Of a stretch of 64,000 bases of DNA, positions 10,595 to 22,115 are shown one piece after another (position 1 is the first letter of the stretch; the number at the start of each line of letters is the position of its first letter). The DNA lies in contig NC_030677.2 in assembly GCF_000004195.4 (NCBI RefSeq), forward strand, positions 41,417,142 to 41,481,141. The letters run 5' to 3'. The stretch is from Xenopus tropicalis (taxonomy: Eukaryota; Chordata; Amphibia; Anura; Pipidae). Both the position numbers and the translations under genes were made by a program. The notes below the pieces were generated by a model. That model had not been told where the DNA came from, searched no databases, and saw only the letters and a list, made by a program, of their open reading frames with translations.

Positions 10595-13121
10595 GTTATG
10601 GAATGTAACAAATTCAGAAACAGGTCACGGAACATTAAACACAAATAAGACAAAGTCAATTCTGTAGCTCAGTACTACTTCCAGATAGAAGAAGTTGTCA
10701 AAAGTCTGGGATTGGACTGAACAATGACAGCTTATTTCTCTTTCCTGAAATTCAAATCATTCAAAGTGTTCTTTGTGGATCTCTCTTTCTCTCTCTTGTT
10801 TTTCCGTTTGCTTCTTTTGCTTAAAAACAAAAACACTCAACTCAATTGATTGGTGGATTTTAGCCATTTATAATTTCACAGAGTGCTCAGGCTTATTCCA
10901 CTGTAATGCTGGCTTTGTATTGTGCCGTGCATTCACTTTAGACATCTGTGTATTGGGATACATATAAGTAGATAGATTGTTTCTTGTTAATGAGCACTCA
11001 CATAAATATATCCCTGCCTGCATCTTTTTTTATGGGAGTCTTTTAACCTTGAAGTACTTTCTGCAGGGATGTTTACCTGTTTCCTTCCCACCAGACTACA
11101 TTTTACTGAAAGGATAAAGAGAATACGCTTTAATTGTTCTTTTGTTCTCAGTTTAGAATTTGATGGAGCATTCATTTACTTTTCCTTGCTACTCCTAAGT
11201 ACAAATTGATCAAACAGCATTATTAATTTGATTTATTCATTGTTGGTTATGGTTTTCTTGCTTTGACTAATGGAATGGAATGGTGCATTGCAAAGTCCAA
11301 TCCCAAGCCTACTGTAGCACTGTGTAGAATATATTAGTGACACCACCATTATATATATATTATTACCTAACCTAACATTTTTCCATACAACTGGGGTCAG
11401 AGCAACATATATAAGAAACAATTGTCTTGAGTTTAGTAAGTATTTTCTATTAAAGCATTTAAAATACTAAGGGGTTTGCAGGATAGGGCAGTTATTGGTG
11501 CAGGGTAGAATAGCTTTTTTTAATTAAAAAATGTTAGTGTTACTTTTCTTTTAAATTTAATTGGCTTAATACCTGTTATTTTTATAATTAGAAACCATGG
11601 CACCATTTTTATTTCCTTGTCTTAAACAGAGAAAATAAATGTTTATAAAGGAGCATATTTGTTAAAATCCTATCAGAAGGCCAAAGTTAGTAGCCAGGCT
11701 AGCTCCAATAACATTCATTCTAACTGCTGTATTTATTGTGTACTTGAAATGCCTATTTTATAGACCAGCCCAGACCTGTCTACAGGACATACAAAATCCC
11801 TACCAAAGGACGTAGTCTAGCAGTCTCAACTGAAGAGAATGAATAGATTTGGTGAGACATATCCACCCTTCCCTTCTGACGTGTTAAATAGCAACTACTG
11901 TGCATGAAAATGGCATCAGATTCTTACCTAGTGCTATTCTTGCAACTACTAACAAGATGTGCCAAATGTTTTACTTTAACAGCCAAAGATAATTTTATCT
12001 AAAAGACTTCATGTAGTATATAGTGAACACATATTAAAGGTAGGGTTTCACATTTATATCGGTACTAATTACAAATGTGTATGTACCATAAAGTAGTCTC
12101 TAAAATTCATCTCATGCGATTTGGTCAAAATGAGAGAGCTAAAAGATTTAGACAGGTTTCAAATAGTGGTATCTAAATTGTATGTGCATTAGTAACATTA
12201 AAACTGCTGTACAGCACTGCATATATAAGTAGCGCTATATAAATGAAGATATATAGACATAAATGTAATGCTTTATTAATAAGCAAGTAATATAGAATTT
12301 ATATGAGGCATTGGTTGCAAATTTAAGCTCTGTAATAGACATTGTAGCTATGAACTGACTTTTAGTGAAATACTAAGAAAGCTTTAAAATCATTCGTCCT
12401 GCTTCCAAAAACAGTGGGAAATATTATGTTAAAGGTAGATATTATATTTGTACATTAGGTTCAGTCTTCCTTGTAAAGTTCTGGCTACTATCACGGCAAT
12501 TGCTGGTGAATTGATGCACTCTGTAGGACAGATATTCTTCTTTTAGGATTTTCCATATTCTGAAGTTAAAATATGACTGTGAGCGCTACATATAGATGAC
12601 TTCAAACTTCTACCATGACATTCTTCTGTGTAATATTACAACTCATTCATGCCTAAATGTATTGAAGTCACACATTCTGAAGCAAATGTCCCACATTCCA
12701 GTAGAAATAGTTCCAAATGTGCATAATGAGCAAACAGTTGTTCTTCTACTTATATGCACCATATGGAAGGAAGGATAAATAAAGGATGGATGAATGGAAG
12801 GATATTGTAGGTGTAAAACTGGTAGAGGCCTATGTGCTGTGTAACTTCAATGACACATAGATGTAGTTGGATAGAGACTGAAAACAATAACAGTGACTAT
12901 ATGGTAGTAGGTTTACAGGGTAACCCTTTTGAAATAAAAAATAACAAAAGTGGTATAAAGGTGATACATTTATTGGCTAACTAAGATAACCATAGCAAGC
13001 TTTCAGAACATTTTAGTTCCTTTTTCAAGCTGATTACCAGTAGGTGTAATGGCAAAGGCAAGTCCATGTCAATGGTCAATGCAGGCAGCAAGTTAAAACT
13101 AATGTATAAATCTGGAAAAAG
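10595..13121. other. No gene recognised
   Basis: AT-rich intronic sequence, apart from the small repeat fragment at 12205. Chance frames only. Confidence 0.5.
12205..12260 (+). repeat. Fragment of the GCGCTATATAAAT-ending dispersed repeat
   Basis: TGTACAGCACTGC and AGCGCTATATAAATGAAG are the 3' portion of the repeat seen more completely at 43157-43343. No tail array remains. Confidence 0.45.
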
Positions 13122-13129
13122 ATCTTGAC

Positions 13130-13442
13130 TAGTGATGAGCGAATCTGTTCGATTCTGCTTCACCAAGAAATTTGTGAAACTGCTGAAAAATTTCCAAAAC
13201 TGATTAAAGTCAATTGGCATCTTTTTTTACGGGCAACATTTTTTACTCGCAACATTCTTTGCAGACAATATTTTTCTTACTCTGAGCATTTTCTTTTGCA
13301 GCATCTTTTTTTGCGACATTTTCGTCTTGCTGACTTTTTTGTCTCACAAATTTTTTTCACAAAAAAAAATAAAAATTGGCCGATGGCAAAGTGCTGAATT
13401 TCGCTGTGAATCCATGCCTGGCAAAAAATGCACTCATCACTA
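13130..13442 (-). mobile_element. hAT-like MITE, TAGTGATGAGC family, complete
   Basis: Ends TAGTGATGAGCGAATCTG and AATGCACTCATCACTA. The flanks ATCTTGAC (13122-13129) and ATCCTGAC (13443-13450) match 7 of 8. The interior has the CCATGCCTGG block near the right end, which fixes its orientation opposite to the copy at 282. Confidence 0.85.
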
Positions 13443-13863
13443 ATCCTGACAGAGTCAAAAGTCAGTGTAACATGCCACTGTCAAACCAGGAGGTAAGTAG
13501 TAATAGTATTAGGACAGAATAGGAAAAGATTCAGGACTCAGGACCAAAGGCTAAACCACCAAAGAAGATCTAGCACAAGTGAAAGGAAGGAATAAGCTTA
13601 AAAACCACCATAATCGGCAATTTGCCTACAGCTGAACCCAAACAGTCTTTGGTTGTTAGCATTAGAAAACATAAGTAGAGGCAAGAAGAGAACAAGTCAT
13701 TAGCATTGATTGCAGGCCTCCACAAGACCCCCACAGTGTCCTTCAACTCAACAATAAAGGTGCATGGTTCTAGACCAGGCATGTCCTGACAAAAAGGAAA
13801 AAAAAACTAGCCACCATTTTAGACATGTCATATATACTATGGATGTGGCTCAGCAGATCTGAG

Positions 13864-14610
13864 TAGTGATGAGTGAATCTGTCCCATTTTGCTTCGGCTA
13901 AAAATTCACGATACAACAGGAAAATTTGCGAAACGGCAAAAAATCTGCAAAACGCATTTGTTGCGCAACTTATTTGCCCGTGTCTATTTTTTGTCGCCGC
14001 CTATTTTTTGACGCCACTGTGCCCAATTTGATGTGACCATGCCTATTTTGACGTGTCCTTGACTTTTTTTATGTGCAACAAATTTTTCCCGCAACAAATT
14101 TTGGTGGAAACAATTTGCCAATGGTGAAATGTGGAAATTCGCTGCAAATCAATGCCTGGTGAAAAAATTCGCTCATCACTAGTAGTGATGGGCAAAATGT
14201 TTCGCCAGGCATGGATTTGCAGCAAATTTCCACGTTTCGCCATTGGCGGATTGTTTCGCAAAACGGATGAAAAAATTTGCAGCGGAAAAATTCGGCGCAC
14301 ATCCAAAAATTGTCGCCGGCGTAAAAAAAGAATAGTCGCGGGCGTCAAAAGAATAGCCGTGTGACGAAATAATAGCCCAGCAACAAAATAATAGCCGCGG
14401 GCGACAAAAGAATAGCCGTGCGACAAAATAATAGCCGTGCGACAAAATAATAGTCGCGGGTGACAAAAGAATAGCCACGGCGACAATTTTTTTTGCCGCA
14501 CAACATTTTCGCTGTTTCATGAATTTTTTGCCGTTTCGTGGATCTTTTGAAAGATTCGCGAATTTTCCGGCGAAGCGAAATGGAACAGATTCGCTTATCA
14601 CTAATCACTA
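13864..14610. mobile_element. Inverted dimer of two TAGTGATGAGC hAT MITEs flanked as one unit
   Basis: Copy A spans 13864-14181 (TAGTGATGAGTGAATCTGTC to TTCGCTCATCACTA) and copy B spans 14183-14603 in the opposite orientation (TAGTGATGGGCAAAATG to GATTCGCTTATCACTA). One G separates them. After B an extra ATCACTA (14604-14610) follows. GATCTGAG lies at 13856-13863 and again at 14611-14618, a perfect 8-bp repeat around the pair. No duplication is visible at the A-B junction. The overlapping open frames here are by-products of the tandem block. Confidence 0.8.
14331..14486 (+). repeat. 19-21 bp tandem block inside hAT copy B (AATAGCCGYGNGACAAAAT)
   Basis: About seven and a half units each starting AATAGYC and ending in CAAAAG or CAAAAT or CGAAAT. 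The homologous block in the copy at 33258-33527 has about three units, so unit number varies between copies. The array creates long spurious open frames on both strands. Confidence 0.8.
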
Positions 14611-14618
14611 GATCTGAG

Positions 14619-17476
14619 AAATACATTGTGTTAAAGAAAGTAATGATATGCCCTTCTGCAAAGTAAACTTTCTATACTTATTGTCTATTAAGAACACATA
14701 GCAAACAAACCATTGGTTTTTCCTTACATGATCTTACATGTGTGAGAGCAGTGTGTGTTAAATAAATATCATGTAGAAGTTAAAAAAAAAAAAAGGTTAA
14801 TATTAATGTAATGTATAATGCACTGTATGTATCTATGTAACAATACGACAGTATATAGTGCTTTACAAAACATAGACATAAACAGGGATACGATTAATAC
14901 AAATTAAACTGATGACAATAATTAAAGATATGTGTAAAAGTGCTAGGAATTTCAATACACAGTAAGAAATCCCTGGCCTGAAGAGCTTACAAGAACTAAT
15001 TTAAAAAATGGACATTTGCATTTTTTCCTCGATAATAGGGCACTTTTAGTAGGCAGAGATTTATTAAATGCATAACATGACAATAGCGGATGTGCATTTG
15101 TTTTATTCCTGCAAGTAACGGAATTGAAAGCACAGAAAAAATGTAAAACACCTTTACCCTTTGCCAGCAATATATCATGCTGGAATGACAAAGAAGTAAG
15201 AATGAAATAATGTCAAATCAGAAAATATCCCCTTCGTTGCAGGTATTCTCTAAAACATTCACACGCTAAAAGATTTGTATAGAAATATGACTTTAGACAA
15301 GTTGTGCTGATGATTCATTGGACTTTTGGCATTTCATTTTTCATGAAATTAGAACTACGTTCTTTCTAGTAAATTTCACAATGAATCTGCCACAATCAAT
15401 TTCCTTTTGTTTCTGGGAATATTTTGATAGGAATAGACTTGAAAATAGAACTATGGGAGATAACATTCTGCAAAAATATGATCCATTGGCACAGGTTTTC
15501 ATGCAGCAAGTTCTGTATGCTAGAGCATGGTTTTACCCCAAGTTTTTATTTTTGAACTAGGAGCCAGTAGCACTGATTGGTTTGTCTTGAATGGCAACTG
15601 TAGAGGATGCGTAAAAAATTATTTTTTACAAATTAATTTTACTTTTTATTAAAAACATTTCCAAAATGTATAGGAGTCAACGGGAAGGTGAAAACACATT
15701 GTGGTTAAGGATTTTTTTACCTGCAATAGCATACATATTGCCATACATTGCAATGCTACTGTTTTTCATAGAAAAAAATTCTTCCATGTTGCCAATTTCT
15801 CAAAAAACATCACCAGACAGCTCCTATCCCATTGGTTGCAGTTTTGAGGGATTACCAGCGCATTTTTGAGCTGCTCCAAAATTTGGTGCTAACAGCACCT
15901 TGTCTGCCATTATCCTTAGTAACACATTTGCCTATTATACAGATAAAAGTAAATGCTTCACTTCTGGTAAAAGTTCAGAAACTAATGAAAATTTTGAAAA
16001 CCTTTCAAAAATGCATTGGAAGGAGACATTTCATTGTGCTTAAGGCACAGTGCCCTGTGATAGTACATTTATACGTGAAATAAATAGTTACCACTTGTAA
16101 AATAATGGAAAATCATTATTGGAAACATGGAAAATCTTTTGTATTAATTTTGTCACAATAGAGGTTTAAATGAATAGAATTCTCTTTCTTTATTAGTGAC
16201 TTACAATACTGCTGCTAAAATCTAAATCTAACACACATCCCTCTCTTAGAACATATTCCACCAACTGGCCAGTGGGCCAAACAGATGGATACTGATAAAC
16301 TGCATGGTTACTTTCCATTGTGCCAATCATTCTGGCAGGATGGAACAAGAGCAAGTGATAAGTACCATACACTGGCACTTATGGTGCATTGGCAGATGAG
16401 ATTTTACAGCATACCCAATCTCTGAACCAACCAACATCTACAGTACATGGATATCGGTCAGGATCAACCTGGGCTAAGAATATCTTCTTGGCAGTCAGTA
16501 AAGTATTAATGAGTGTGATAAAAGTTAAATTGCTAGGAATCCATCATGATCACATCTACTCCTTTATTTCAAGATTATTTGTTGTTGCTATGGTCCAAAG
16601 CTACACATGGCTTCTTGAAGATTCCTTAGTGATCAAGCATTTATCAAGACTGGGTCACTAAATTTTTAACTTTCATAATGGCAGTTAAATATTGTAAGAT
16701 TTTGGCAGTTCTGGCTATTTTATATACTCTCTCTCGTATGGCCTTTTTTACCTTTTTATTATTTATTCTCCTACAGAGTTTTTCTTTTTTACTGCTTTAT
16801 TGTTTTTTTTTTGTTTTTTTTTAAAACGACACGATATTTCTTTAACTGTAAGACTGACAAATTGTCCTCCACAGCTCAGAAACATTATTTAAGGAATTCA
16901 TTTTAAGTAAAGGACATGGGGTATTTTCAATTACTGTCTTTACTAACTTGCAAACAGTGGGAGTCTCTAGAGATTAGGGGACCTATTGGACTTTAAGTTT
17001 TTTTAAAAAAAATATGTCTATAAATTGCTGAAGGCATAGTTGATTTTTTCTAGAGTAATAACCTGACCAAACCATACTAATATTAAACTATTCAGGGATA
17101 ATAAAGTATGACTCTTGCATAATTTATTCTGCAGAATTTTATATAAGATTTGGCAGTATGCCTCCAGCTTAGGCAAGAGGTGACAGTGATCAAATATTAT
17201 ATGAATTGCATACTATCATTTCCTGAAATGGAATGGTCTATATTTCTCTGCAGTGGCAAAACACTGTCATGGAAAAAAAAAAATCATTCCCAGCCTATTT
17301 TATGTTCCTAGGACATAGTAAACTCTCTAAGTTAGAAGCCAGAATTAGAATTAGCAGAGTTCCATCATGTAATAAAAATGTCTAGAGAACTTCTATTTAT
17401 TTATCAAATACTGTAAAATTCCTGCATTTTAGTTATATAAATGTGCTCCTAGGGCCAAAACATTATCTGTTTATTT
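14619..17476. other. No gene recognised
   Basis: AT-rich. ATAGTGCTTTACAAAACATAGACATA near 14857-14882 resembles part of a dispersed Xenopus repeat, too weak to delimit. Several open frames (15318-16083) have no domain pattern. Confidence 0.45.
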
Positions 17477-17484
17477 CCAACAGA

Positions 17485-17770
17485 TAGGGCTGGAACTAGG
17501 AGTAGGCAGAAGAGGCATGTGCCTAGGTCACAATTGTAGGGGGGTGCAAGGCATGTACCTTCTGCAGCTTTTCACTACTCCCTTCACTACCATGACCTCC
17601 AACCACATTACTGTATGTAGTGCAGCGGGTAGTGGGGTGGGGGGTGGAATCAGGAAAATGTATTGTGTGGAGGAAGAAAGGGGAGAAGGGAAAGAAAGAT
17701 GGGGAGGGGGACATGCAGGGGGCAAGGCGATCTAGATCTTGCCTTGGGGGAATGCTGGCACAAATTCCTA
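17485..17770. mobile_element. TAGGGCTGGAACTAGG-type MITE, left end clear
   Basis: TAGGGCTGGAACTAGGAGTA then GGCAGAAGAGGCATGTGCCT match the reverse of the right end of the element at 29951-30197. The interior is G-rich (GGGGTGGGGGGTGG). The right end is not certain. CCAACAGA just before the start and AAAACAGA near 17770 agree at 6 of 8 positions. Confidence 0.5.
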
Positions 17771-18634
17771 AAACAGAGAACTTTTACTTCACTTCTTCAA
17801 AGGCATAAAAACCTTAGCAAATTTTTGGAAGACAATCACAACTCACACCCTATTTTAGCTTTGTCATGGAAAAATTGAAGTACAGAATAAGTTTAGGGAC
17901 TAATAATAATATGGACTGCTTGGACATCATACTGAGACTTTCAAAAGACTGCATTTTCTATCACTTTCTTTCTCATACAGCCAACTTTATTCTCTCTTTT
18001 GCAATTCTAGCTGTTAGTTACACCTAAATGTTGGGTCAAGGACAATACAGATAAAGTAGAATACCTCAAAATAACATCTAAACCTAAATCCTTTGGGTTA
18101 GTTTCCACATTACAAATGGTTGATATGTTGATGACAGTATGTTTATGTGCCTACTATGTGTTTTAGGAAAGAAATTTGCAAGCAGAAAGTAAATAAATAA
18201 TTACATAAAAACAAGTACATTTTTTTCTATTACATAAAAACAAATACATTTTCAAATAAATAATTGCTTTTTTTGTTGCTATGGAGAAACAAAAAATGTT
18301 TTGATATTTTTTCCTTTACTTTATTTTGAAAAAATAAAGAACATTATTTCCAACATTATGCATTTGTTGGTTTATCTTGTTTATTTTAGAAACATATTAC
18401 TCTTTACTCTTTTGGCTACACTTTGTAGTCCTATGCAAAATGTAAATAACTTGTCAATGCTGATTCCACATATTGTGATGAGAAGTTCTAACAAGATCAC
18501 AACATTCAATGGTTTTCAAGAGATAAGATGATCTTCAAAAATAAGCATACATAAGAAGTGTAAAATAGCCAGGGGCCCTTCTTCAATGAGGTGAGAGTTA
18601 CCAGGGGCAGCAGAAAGCCCTATGATCATACAAA
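17771..18634. other. No feature recognised
   Basis: AT-rich. A word ATTACATAAAAACAARTACA is repeated at about 18201 and 18231, a small local duplication. Confidence 0.45.
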
Positions 18635-18642
18635 GTAAAAAC

Positions 18643-18938
18643 TAGTGATGAGCGAATTTTTTCGGCAGGCATGGATTCATAGTGAATTTCTGCATTTCAC
18701 CATTGGCGAATTGTTTCGCGAAACATCCGTGAAAATTCAGCGCGAAAAATTTCGGTGAAAATGTTTTTTTGTCGCACGTCAAATTGGGCGTCAAAATTTG
18801 GGCGTGGTCGCGTCAAACTGGGCGCGATCGCATAAAAAAGGACGGGCGACAAAAAAAATCGTGCAACAAATGCGTTTCACAATTTTCTTGCCGTTTCACA
18901 AATTTTATGGTGAAACGGCACACATTCGCTCATCACTA
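18643..18938 (+). mobile_element. hAT-like MITE, TAGTGATGAGC family, complete
   Basis: Ends TAGTGATGAGCGAATTTT and CACATTCGCTCATCACTA, with the CAGGCATGGATTC block near the left. The flanks GTAAAAAC (18635-18642) and GTGAAAAC (18939-18946) match 7 of 8. Confidence 0.88.
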
Positions 18939-18946
18939 GTGAAAAC

Positions 18947-20410
18947 CACTGAATCCCAAATCTAGGCAAAGTAGTTTACAATAACACTGATCAGTGGAGG
19001 GGGAACTGATTTCTGCCTATATAATATTGAGGGAGTGCTTATCTTTTCAAATATAAATATCTCCAGCCCTGCATATTAATCACAGAGAAAGTGCTGATCA
19101 GTTCAGTTTGGTATTTGCTGTGTTGATGCACCATACAATAAAGTACATTAAGTGCAGTCAAAATAATAAGTCAATGTAATTAACCAGAGGCAGGCAGTAG
19201 ACAATCAGTAAGTCCACAAAACAGGCCAAGGTCCGAATAGGACAGGACTGAAACACTCACATAGCAACTCAGGATACAGCGGCTTACCCAGCGCACAAAA
19301 ACTCGGGAGACCATATGTTTACATAAGGAATCAAGAGCTGCATCACAATTAAGAAGTCAATAATACAGCAATCAGTATGTTTCATATAAAGATAATGCTG
19401 TTTTATAAATCTAGACAAGGGTATATTTTCTAATTTGCAAAGTTATAAAGAATAAAAAAAAGTGTATCTTCATTATTATCAGAAGTTACATGCAGATCAA
19501 TGCTGGCCAAGTTCTCCGACAGTATAACTTTGTTTAAAAAAAAAAAGTTCAATATAATTATAATGATGAATCTTCTTTTCTCTTAACTGAACTGTAAATA
19601 CCAATGACTCTACATGCATTACTAATTGGGTGCAGAGAGCTGTGAAAGGATTAAAACCCATAGCTCACATTTATTTTAAGTTTAAAACAGCTGCGAGCAA
19701 AAGAGCCTTTCAACACCTAAATAACTTTTCCAATAAATGAATATATATTTTGTGTTCCTTCATCTTTTTTAACCTATGAAAATACCATTTAAAAATAAAT
19801 CAAAACAGCAATGTAATGAATATCCCAGCACTTGGTGATGTCAAAGAAACAGAGTTCTTATTATATATTATATTTTACAGTCTCAGTATAAAGCAGGCAC
19901 CCAGAGCTAAAAAACAATTCTTTAATTATAGCTCACTGTACTGACACTTACATAGAAACCAACACACAAATAATGGAATTGCATTTTTAAAGGAACTAAA
20001 GCGACTTATGACTCTGACCTCTTGTGATTTTAAAATCTTATAACTAGAAATTCTGAAGTTGTATGTAAAGTGTTTTATACTGTATATTTTATATCCAAAA
20101 CAAGGCAGGGTAATTACTTATCTGCCATACTGTATAATTAGTTTTCATTGTTTTATGTGTTCAAAGAAAATCCTGCTGCTTCGCTCGAACACAAAAATGT
20201 AAAGACTTTGAAATAATTATTGCTTTTTCTGTAAAAAAAAAAGACTTATATACCAATTTTTCATTTGTCATGATGCTGTCAAAACTTTAACACAGGGAAG
20301 AAGAGGAAAATCTAATTTAGTTGTACATAATTATAATCCAATATATACTACATGTTTTCCATAGGCACAAAATGAAACTTGAATAGCTGTAGCTGTAAAC
20401 AATATATACT
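18947..20410. other. No feature recognised
   Basis: AT-rich intronic sequence without repeat ends or coding pattern. Confidence 0.5.
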
Positions 20411-20686
20411 TATCCGGAAACTCCCATAGACTCTATTATAAGCAAATAATTCTAATTTTTAAAACTGATTTCCTTTTTCTCTGTAATAATAAAACAGTAC
20501 CTTGTACTTGATCCCAACTAAGATATAATTAATCCTTATTGGAGGCAAAACAATCCTATTGGGTTTATTCAATATTTGAACAATTTTTAGTAGACTGAAA
20601 TGATGGAGATCCAAATTATGGAAAGACCCCTCATTCAGAAAAACCCCCCAGGTCCCAAGCATTCTGGATACCAGGCCCCATACACC
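20411..20686 (+). mobile_element. ATCCGGATAA-type MITE, 5' end missing
   Basis: TATCCGGAAACTCCCATAG, CTGTAATAATAAAACAGTAC, GATCCCAACTAAGATATAAT, CCTTATTGGAGGCAAAACAA and CCAGGCCCCATACACC follow in the same order as in the complete copy at 42202-42532. About 40 bp of the left terminus are absent. Confidence 0.8.
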
Positions 20687-20833
20687 TTAGACAATGAATA
20701 GTTATGCCTGGGTGCAATTGTCCAAGAATATTTGAATTTACTAATTCATATTGAAAATTATTACATTGCTCAGTACATTGTTAAAAAAAATAACATTTCA
20801 ACTCCATTGATGAGCTTTTGTCAGGGTGATGTC

Positions 20834-20989
20834 TAGTGATGAGCAAAATTTTTTGGCAGGCATGGCTTTGCGGCAAAATTTTGCATTTCGGCATTGGTGG
20901 TTTTTTTTCGCAAAACAAACACAAGCATTTACCCCAGAAAAAATTTCCTGATTGAGGATAAAGTAATGGTCGCATCAAAAAAGTCACTA
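20834..20989 (+). mobile_element. hAT-like MITE, TAGTGATGAGC family, internally deleted
   Basis: Starts TAGTGATGAGCAAAATTT with GGCAGGCATGG close behind. Ends AAAAAAGTCACTA with most of the right half missing. GTGATGTC occurs at 20826-20833 and exactly again at 20990-20997. At 156 bp this is the shortest flanked copy here. Confidence 0.85.
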
Positions 20990-20997
20990 GTGATGTC

Positions 20998-21919
20998 ACT
21001 TACCTTTGAAGAAATCTAGATTATTTATGTATCAATCTGTCCTTTTGTCTTATGGCTGGAATTCTTTTGTTTGAACACTTTGAGCAGATTTATCAACATA
21101 TGAATGTACCTTTGTATTGCAATTTGAGTCTTTTTTAGACTAAAATCTCAAATCTCAAGTCAAGTTTCTGAAACTCAAATTTGCAATATTAATGAAACCC
21201 AACAAAACTTGAATATAAAAGTTCGGCATCAAAAAGCTGACAGGTTCATGTGGCAGCCAGTCAACGCCTATTTTTCAGTTCAAGTTTTAGAGATCCATTT
21301 AAAATCTGGTAGACTCATTATTTTTTCATGGGGTTCACTTGTATTGAAAAATTTCTAGCAACAAAAATAACTTCTTTTTTGTTAAGCTCTCAAACTAATA
21401 TTTATCATTCCTATAACAAAATTCTCATTGAGTACTTATAGCTGCCTCTGATCAAACAAAGGCTCTCTTTGTTTCTTTGCACATTGCATGCGCATGTTCC
21501 CTTTTCCCCTCATGATATCACTTACAATTGAAGTGTGTGTGTAAGTCAGAATCTATTTCTTGCCCATGTGATACCCTTGTTATTACAACAAGTGCAACTT
21601 TCATGCAAATAAATGTAATTTACTAATTAAAAATTGTGCTTTGCAATTCTGGTGGAAGGATGCTGCATTAAGCAACAAACACATAGTGAACTGTACATTT
21701 TCCCCCCACATCATTAAATGAATCCTAAATATTACCTACATGGATACTGATTGGTCATGACATTCCACACCTGTTTTACTAGGATACTGATGTTGTTAGT
21801 GTTGCTAAATTTGAAATATGTTTGGTGAATTCAATGACTTGCATTGGGAATGTGTTTTTTAATAATTTGGTTTTGAACTTAACCTTTTTATTTATGTTAA
21901 ATATTTTATCACAAATTGG
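20998..21919. other. No feature recognised
   Basis: GAGCAGATTTATCAACATATG near 21083 resembles one edge of the GGGGCAGATTT palindromic family, without a partner edge. Confidence 0.4.
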
Positions 21920-22115
21920 TAGTAATGAGCGAATCTGTCCTGTTTTGCCTCACCAAAAAATTTGCAAATCTTTCAATAGATTCGGGAAATGGCGAAAATT
22001 ATGCACAAAAATATTTTTTTTTTGCAGCGCGTAATTTTTTTTTTTGATGCACATGATAAATTTTTTATGCAGGCGTCAATTTTTGGTTGCACCATGAATT
22101 TTTCCTGGCGTCAGT
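21920..22115 (-). mobile_element. hAT-like MITE fragment
   Basis: TAGTAATGAGCGAATCTGTC then CCTCACCAAAAAATTTGC fits the family start. The right end fades after TTTTTCCTGGCGTCAG and no CATCACTA terminus is seen. Confidence 0.6.

Noticed and set aside
14043..14626. Overlapping open frames of 77-152 residues on both strands
   Set aside because: They read the 19-21 bp tandem block and inverted ends of hAT MITEs; the repetition of FCRTAIILSHGYSF-like text follows from the DNA repeat.
17517..17878. Several Gly/Pro-rich frames
   Set aside because: Products of the G-rich interior of the TAGGGCTGGAACTAGG MITE.
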